A stretch of DNA of 58,843 nt from an uncultured Candidatus Poseidoniales archaeon (GTDB lineage Archaea > Thermoplasmatota > Poseidoniia > Poseidoniales > Poseidoniaceae). The translations under genes were made by a program, and so were the position numbers. Positions 57,151 through 58,843 of this stretch are shown in pieces (the first letter of the stretch is position 1; the number at the start of each line of letters is the position of its first letter). The stretch spans positions 496,129 through 554,971 of the forward strand of contig CM001443.1 in the NCBI GenBank assembly GCA_000246735.1. Direction: 5' to 3'. The notes under the pieces were generated by a model. That model had not been told where the DNA came from. It saw only the letters and a list, made by a program, of their open reading frames with translations, and did no database searches.

Positions 57151-58843
57151 ATGCTCGCGAGGCGTGTGGTGGCCCTATGGCTCGCGGCCTTGCTGCTTTG
57201 CACAATTCCACCTGCTGTCGCCGATAACAATATTCAGAGCGCGACGCCTCTGACAGATGGCGTCACTTCCAGCGGTTATGTCTGCGACCCTGACTGCGAT
57301 GCAGGAAATGATCAGTCTGATTTTTGGAAGATTGAAGCAAAGAAAGGCGACATTGTTCAGATTTCCTTTTCTGGAACCATGAACGGTCCAGCATGGTGGT
57401 GCATCGGCGATGGGTGGCAAGGACGGGTTTCCTTGCTCGACGCTCAAGGCGGGACCATTGTTGACTCCTATGTCGATGACAACGCGGCATCGAAAACCCT
57501 CTCGACCACCGTTGGCACACAAGGATTCGTTTACTTCAAGGTCAAAGCAGACGATTCATGGTGCAACGATGGGTTTGATTACACAATCACGCCTTCGATT
57601 GACAAGACCAACCGTGACAGCGATGAAGATGGCTTTGTTGACATCGACGATGATTGCGACGATGTGGTGGGGTCCTCTTCCAATGACCGGAAAGGATGCC
57701 CTGACACCGATGGGGATGGCTGGTCAGATCCCGAAGCGGGATGGTTGCCGCAAAACGGCGCTGATGCCTTTTTTGTTGAACCGACCCAGTGGCTTGACAG
57801 CGACAACGACAATTACGGCGACAACCTTGATGGCTATCAGGGCGACCATTGCCCATACCGCCGAGGTTACTCTTCATTGGACCGTTTTGGATGCCTAGAT
57901 TCCGACGGGGACGGCTACTCTGATGACGATCCGGGTGGGCTTGATGGCGTGACCGCTTGGTTTGCACACCCCGTTGGTACAGGTGATGCGTTCCCAATCG
58001 ATGCAACCCAATGGAACGATACAGATTCTGATGGCTATGGTGACAACTGGGCTGATGAAGGTTGGAACATCTCCCGACTCGGCTGGGGTATTGGCTCGTA
58101 CATGTTCAATGCCACAACGCCGGACGCTTGTCCCTTCATCACTGGAAGTTCATCGAGCGATCGTTATGGCTGCACTGATTCTGACGGCGATACCTACTCC
58201 GATGGTGATGTCAACTGGACCGTGGTGAATGGTTCGGACGCTTTCCCGTTCGAAGGAACACAGTGGCGTGATCGTGATTTTGACGGCTGGGGTGACAACC
58301 AAAGCGAAGGCGCAAACCTCATTGACGACTTCCCGGATAATCCCACCCAGTGGCTTGACACCGATGAGGATGGTTGGGGCGACAACCAAACTTACGGGGC
58401 CTCTCAAGTTGACGATTTTCCTTTTGTCCCCTCACAATATCGCGACACAGATGGCGATGGTTACGGTGACAATTTAGAAGGTTATGAGGGTGACGTATGC
58501 GTATTCTCATCTCCGGAAGAAGTAGAATCCGGATGGATTTCTTACGCTGACCGTCTGGGTTGCCGTGATACAGACAAAGATGGATTTTCGAATCCTACTA
58601 ACGATTGGATTGCTCACCCTGCTGGGTTTGCCGATGCGTTCTCGGAAGACCGAAGTCAATGGTATGACACTGATGATGATGGGTACGGTGACAACACCGA
58701 ATACTTCGATGGCCAGACCCTACGTAATGCCTACCGCGGTGATGGTTGCAAGACCACCGAGGGTGCCTCCACCTTCGACCGATGGGGTTGCCCTGACAGC
58801 GACCAAGATGGATGGTCTGACCCAACAAACGCTTGGCTTGCAA
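57151..58843 (+). CDS. Surface protein with calcium-binding thrombospondin type 3-like repeats (partial)
   Basis: The frame is open from ATG 57151 to the right edge (564 codons) without a stop, so the protein is incomplete. It starts with a signal peptide (residues 1-25, cut near AVADNN). A 120-residue beta domain with four cysteines and the end motif FVYFKVKADDSW follows, resembling bacterial pre-peptidase C-terminal domains. From residue 155 there are at least eleven repeats of D-x-D-x-D-G-(Y/W/F)-(G/S)-D, the calcium-binding pattern of thrombospondin type 3 repeats, each spaced by 25-50 residues with regular Cys and Trp. An in-frame ATG at 57103 is a less likely start. The protein is expected at the cell surface, probably anchored further downstream. 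Confidence 0.82.
   Translation, partial: MLARRVVALWLAALLLCTIPPAVADNNIQSATPLTDGVTSSGYVCDPDCDAGNDQSDFWKIEAKKGDIVQISFSGTMNGPAWWCIGDGWQGRVSLLDAQGGTIVDSYVDDNAASKTLSTTVGTQGFVYFKVKADDSWCNDGFDYTITPSIDKTNRDSDEDGFVDIDDDCDDVVGSSSNDRKGCPDTDGDGWSDPEAGWLPQNGADAFFVEPTQWLDSDNDNYGDNLDGYQGDHCPYRRGYSSLDRFGCLDSDGDGYSDDDPGGLDGVTAWFAHPVGTGDAFPIDATQWNDTDSDGYGDNWADEGWNISRLGWGIGSYMFNATTPDACPFITGSSSSDRYGCTDSDGDTYSDGDVNWTVVNGSDAFPFEGTQWRDRDFDGWGDNQSEGANLIDDFPDNPTQWLDTDEDGWGDNQTYGASQVDDFPFVPSQYRDTDGDGYGDNLEGYEGDVCVFSSPEEVESGWISYADRLGCRDTDKDGFSNPTNDWIAHPAGFADAFSEDRSQWYDTDDDGYGDNTEYFDGQTLRNAYRGDGCKTTEGASTFDRWGCPDSDQDGWSDPTNAWLA
57610..58843 (+). repeat. Tandem calcium-binding repeat region
   Basis: The translated units share D-(T/S)-D-x-D-G-(Y/W)-(G/S)-D followed by N/D and a Trp-containing spacer. 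At least eleven are seen between 57610 and the right edge, and the series is not complete. At DNA level they share gac-acn-gat-n3-gat-ggn words without being identical. Such arrays are prone to length change by recombination. Confidence 0.75.

Overview
The window looks like chromosome from a marine planktonic euryarchaeon, most likely Marine Group II (Ca. Poseidoniales, Thermoplasmatota) or a close relative; this is an inference from gene content. Archaeal signs are archaeal-type ribosomal protein S2, the wyosine enzymes Taw1 and TYW2/Taw2, TATA boxes 25-40 nt upstream of starts, a mix of leaderless and Shine-Dalgarno starts, an E1-like/JAMM gene pair, and very large secreted proteins held by one C-terminal membrane helix. 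Genes of bacterial type (UvrC, AlkB-type hydroxylase, TetR and HxlR regulators, GpmA, TPMT-like methyltransferase) sit among them, as is usual for surface-ocean archaea. Genes are tightly packed, often with ATGA or TGATG stop/start overlaps and with convergent genes whose stops abut. No CRISPR array, rRNA gene, insertion sequence or replication origin was seen.

Layout. 1-6.2 kb: end of a zinc-ribbon protein, a lipoprotein, a membrane-inserted Cas4-like nuclease, S2, tRNA-dihydrouridine synthase and three consecutive winged-helix regulators. 6.3-9.6 kb: a GT4 glycosyltransferase and a fused 3-hydroxyacyl-CoA dehydrogenase/enoyl-CoA hydratase. 9.5-12.0 kb: a four-gene minus-strand operon with an E1-like (ThiF/MoeB/UbaA) adenylating enzyme, a JAMM metalloprotease and two unrecognised proteins; it is the best candidate for a little-described system. 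12.2-13.9 kb: GDP-mannose dehydratase and a GST-like protein. 14.0-18.1 kb: a small membrane protein, a gene-free stretch, tRNA-Arg(UCG), then a translationally coupled cassette of unknown proteins with a C39-like cysteine peptidase, ending at a degenerate tRNA-like element; it looks like an accessory island.

18.1-25 kb: Taw1, a PiT phosphate permease fused to PhoU diverging from an AbrB-PhoU regulator, two tandem paralogous microproteins, an AlkB-type hydroxylase, a cold-shock protein and a TetR regulator with a palindrome at its promoter. 25-30.7 kb: an ABC export/lipoprotein-type system (two ATPases, one with a C-terminal zinc ribbon, and a 1207-residue FtsX/MacB-type permease with an inserted pentapeptide-repeat domain). 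30.7-41.5 kb: cupin, GpmA, DUF1499, a second JAMM protein, membrane proteins, a solo receiver domain, an S15 peptidase, a secreted cyclophilin and TYW2. 41.5-58.8 kb: two giant surface proteins, UvrC, a winged-helix STAND ATPase, two RAM-domain proteins, a GT2/methyltransferase pair, an AT-rich GT4 gene, and a calcium-binding-repeat surface protein that runs off the right edge.

Together the genes suggest a heterotrophic cell that degrades peptides and lipids or hydrocarbons, imports phosphate, builds a glycosylated and heavily decorated surface, and may use an ubiquitin-like modification/demodification route. Functions come from motif recognition by eye; no database search was run.
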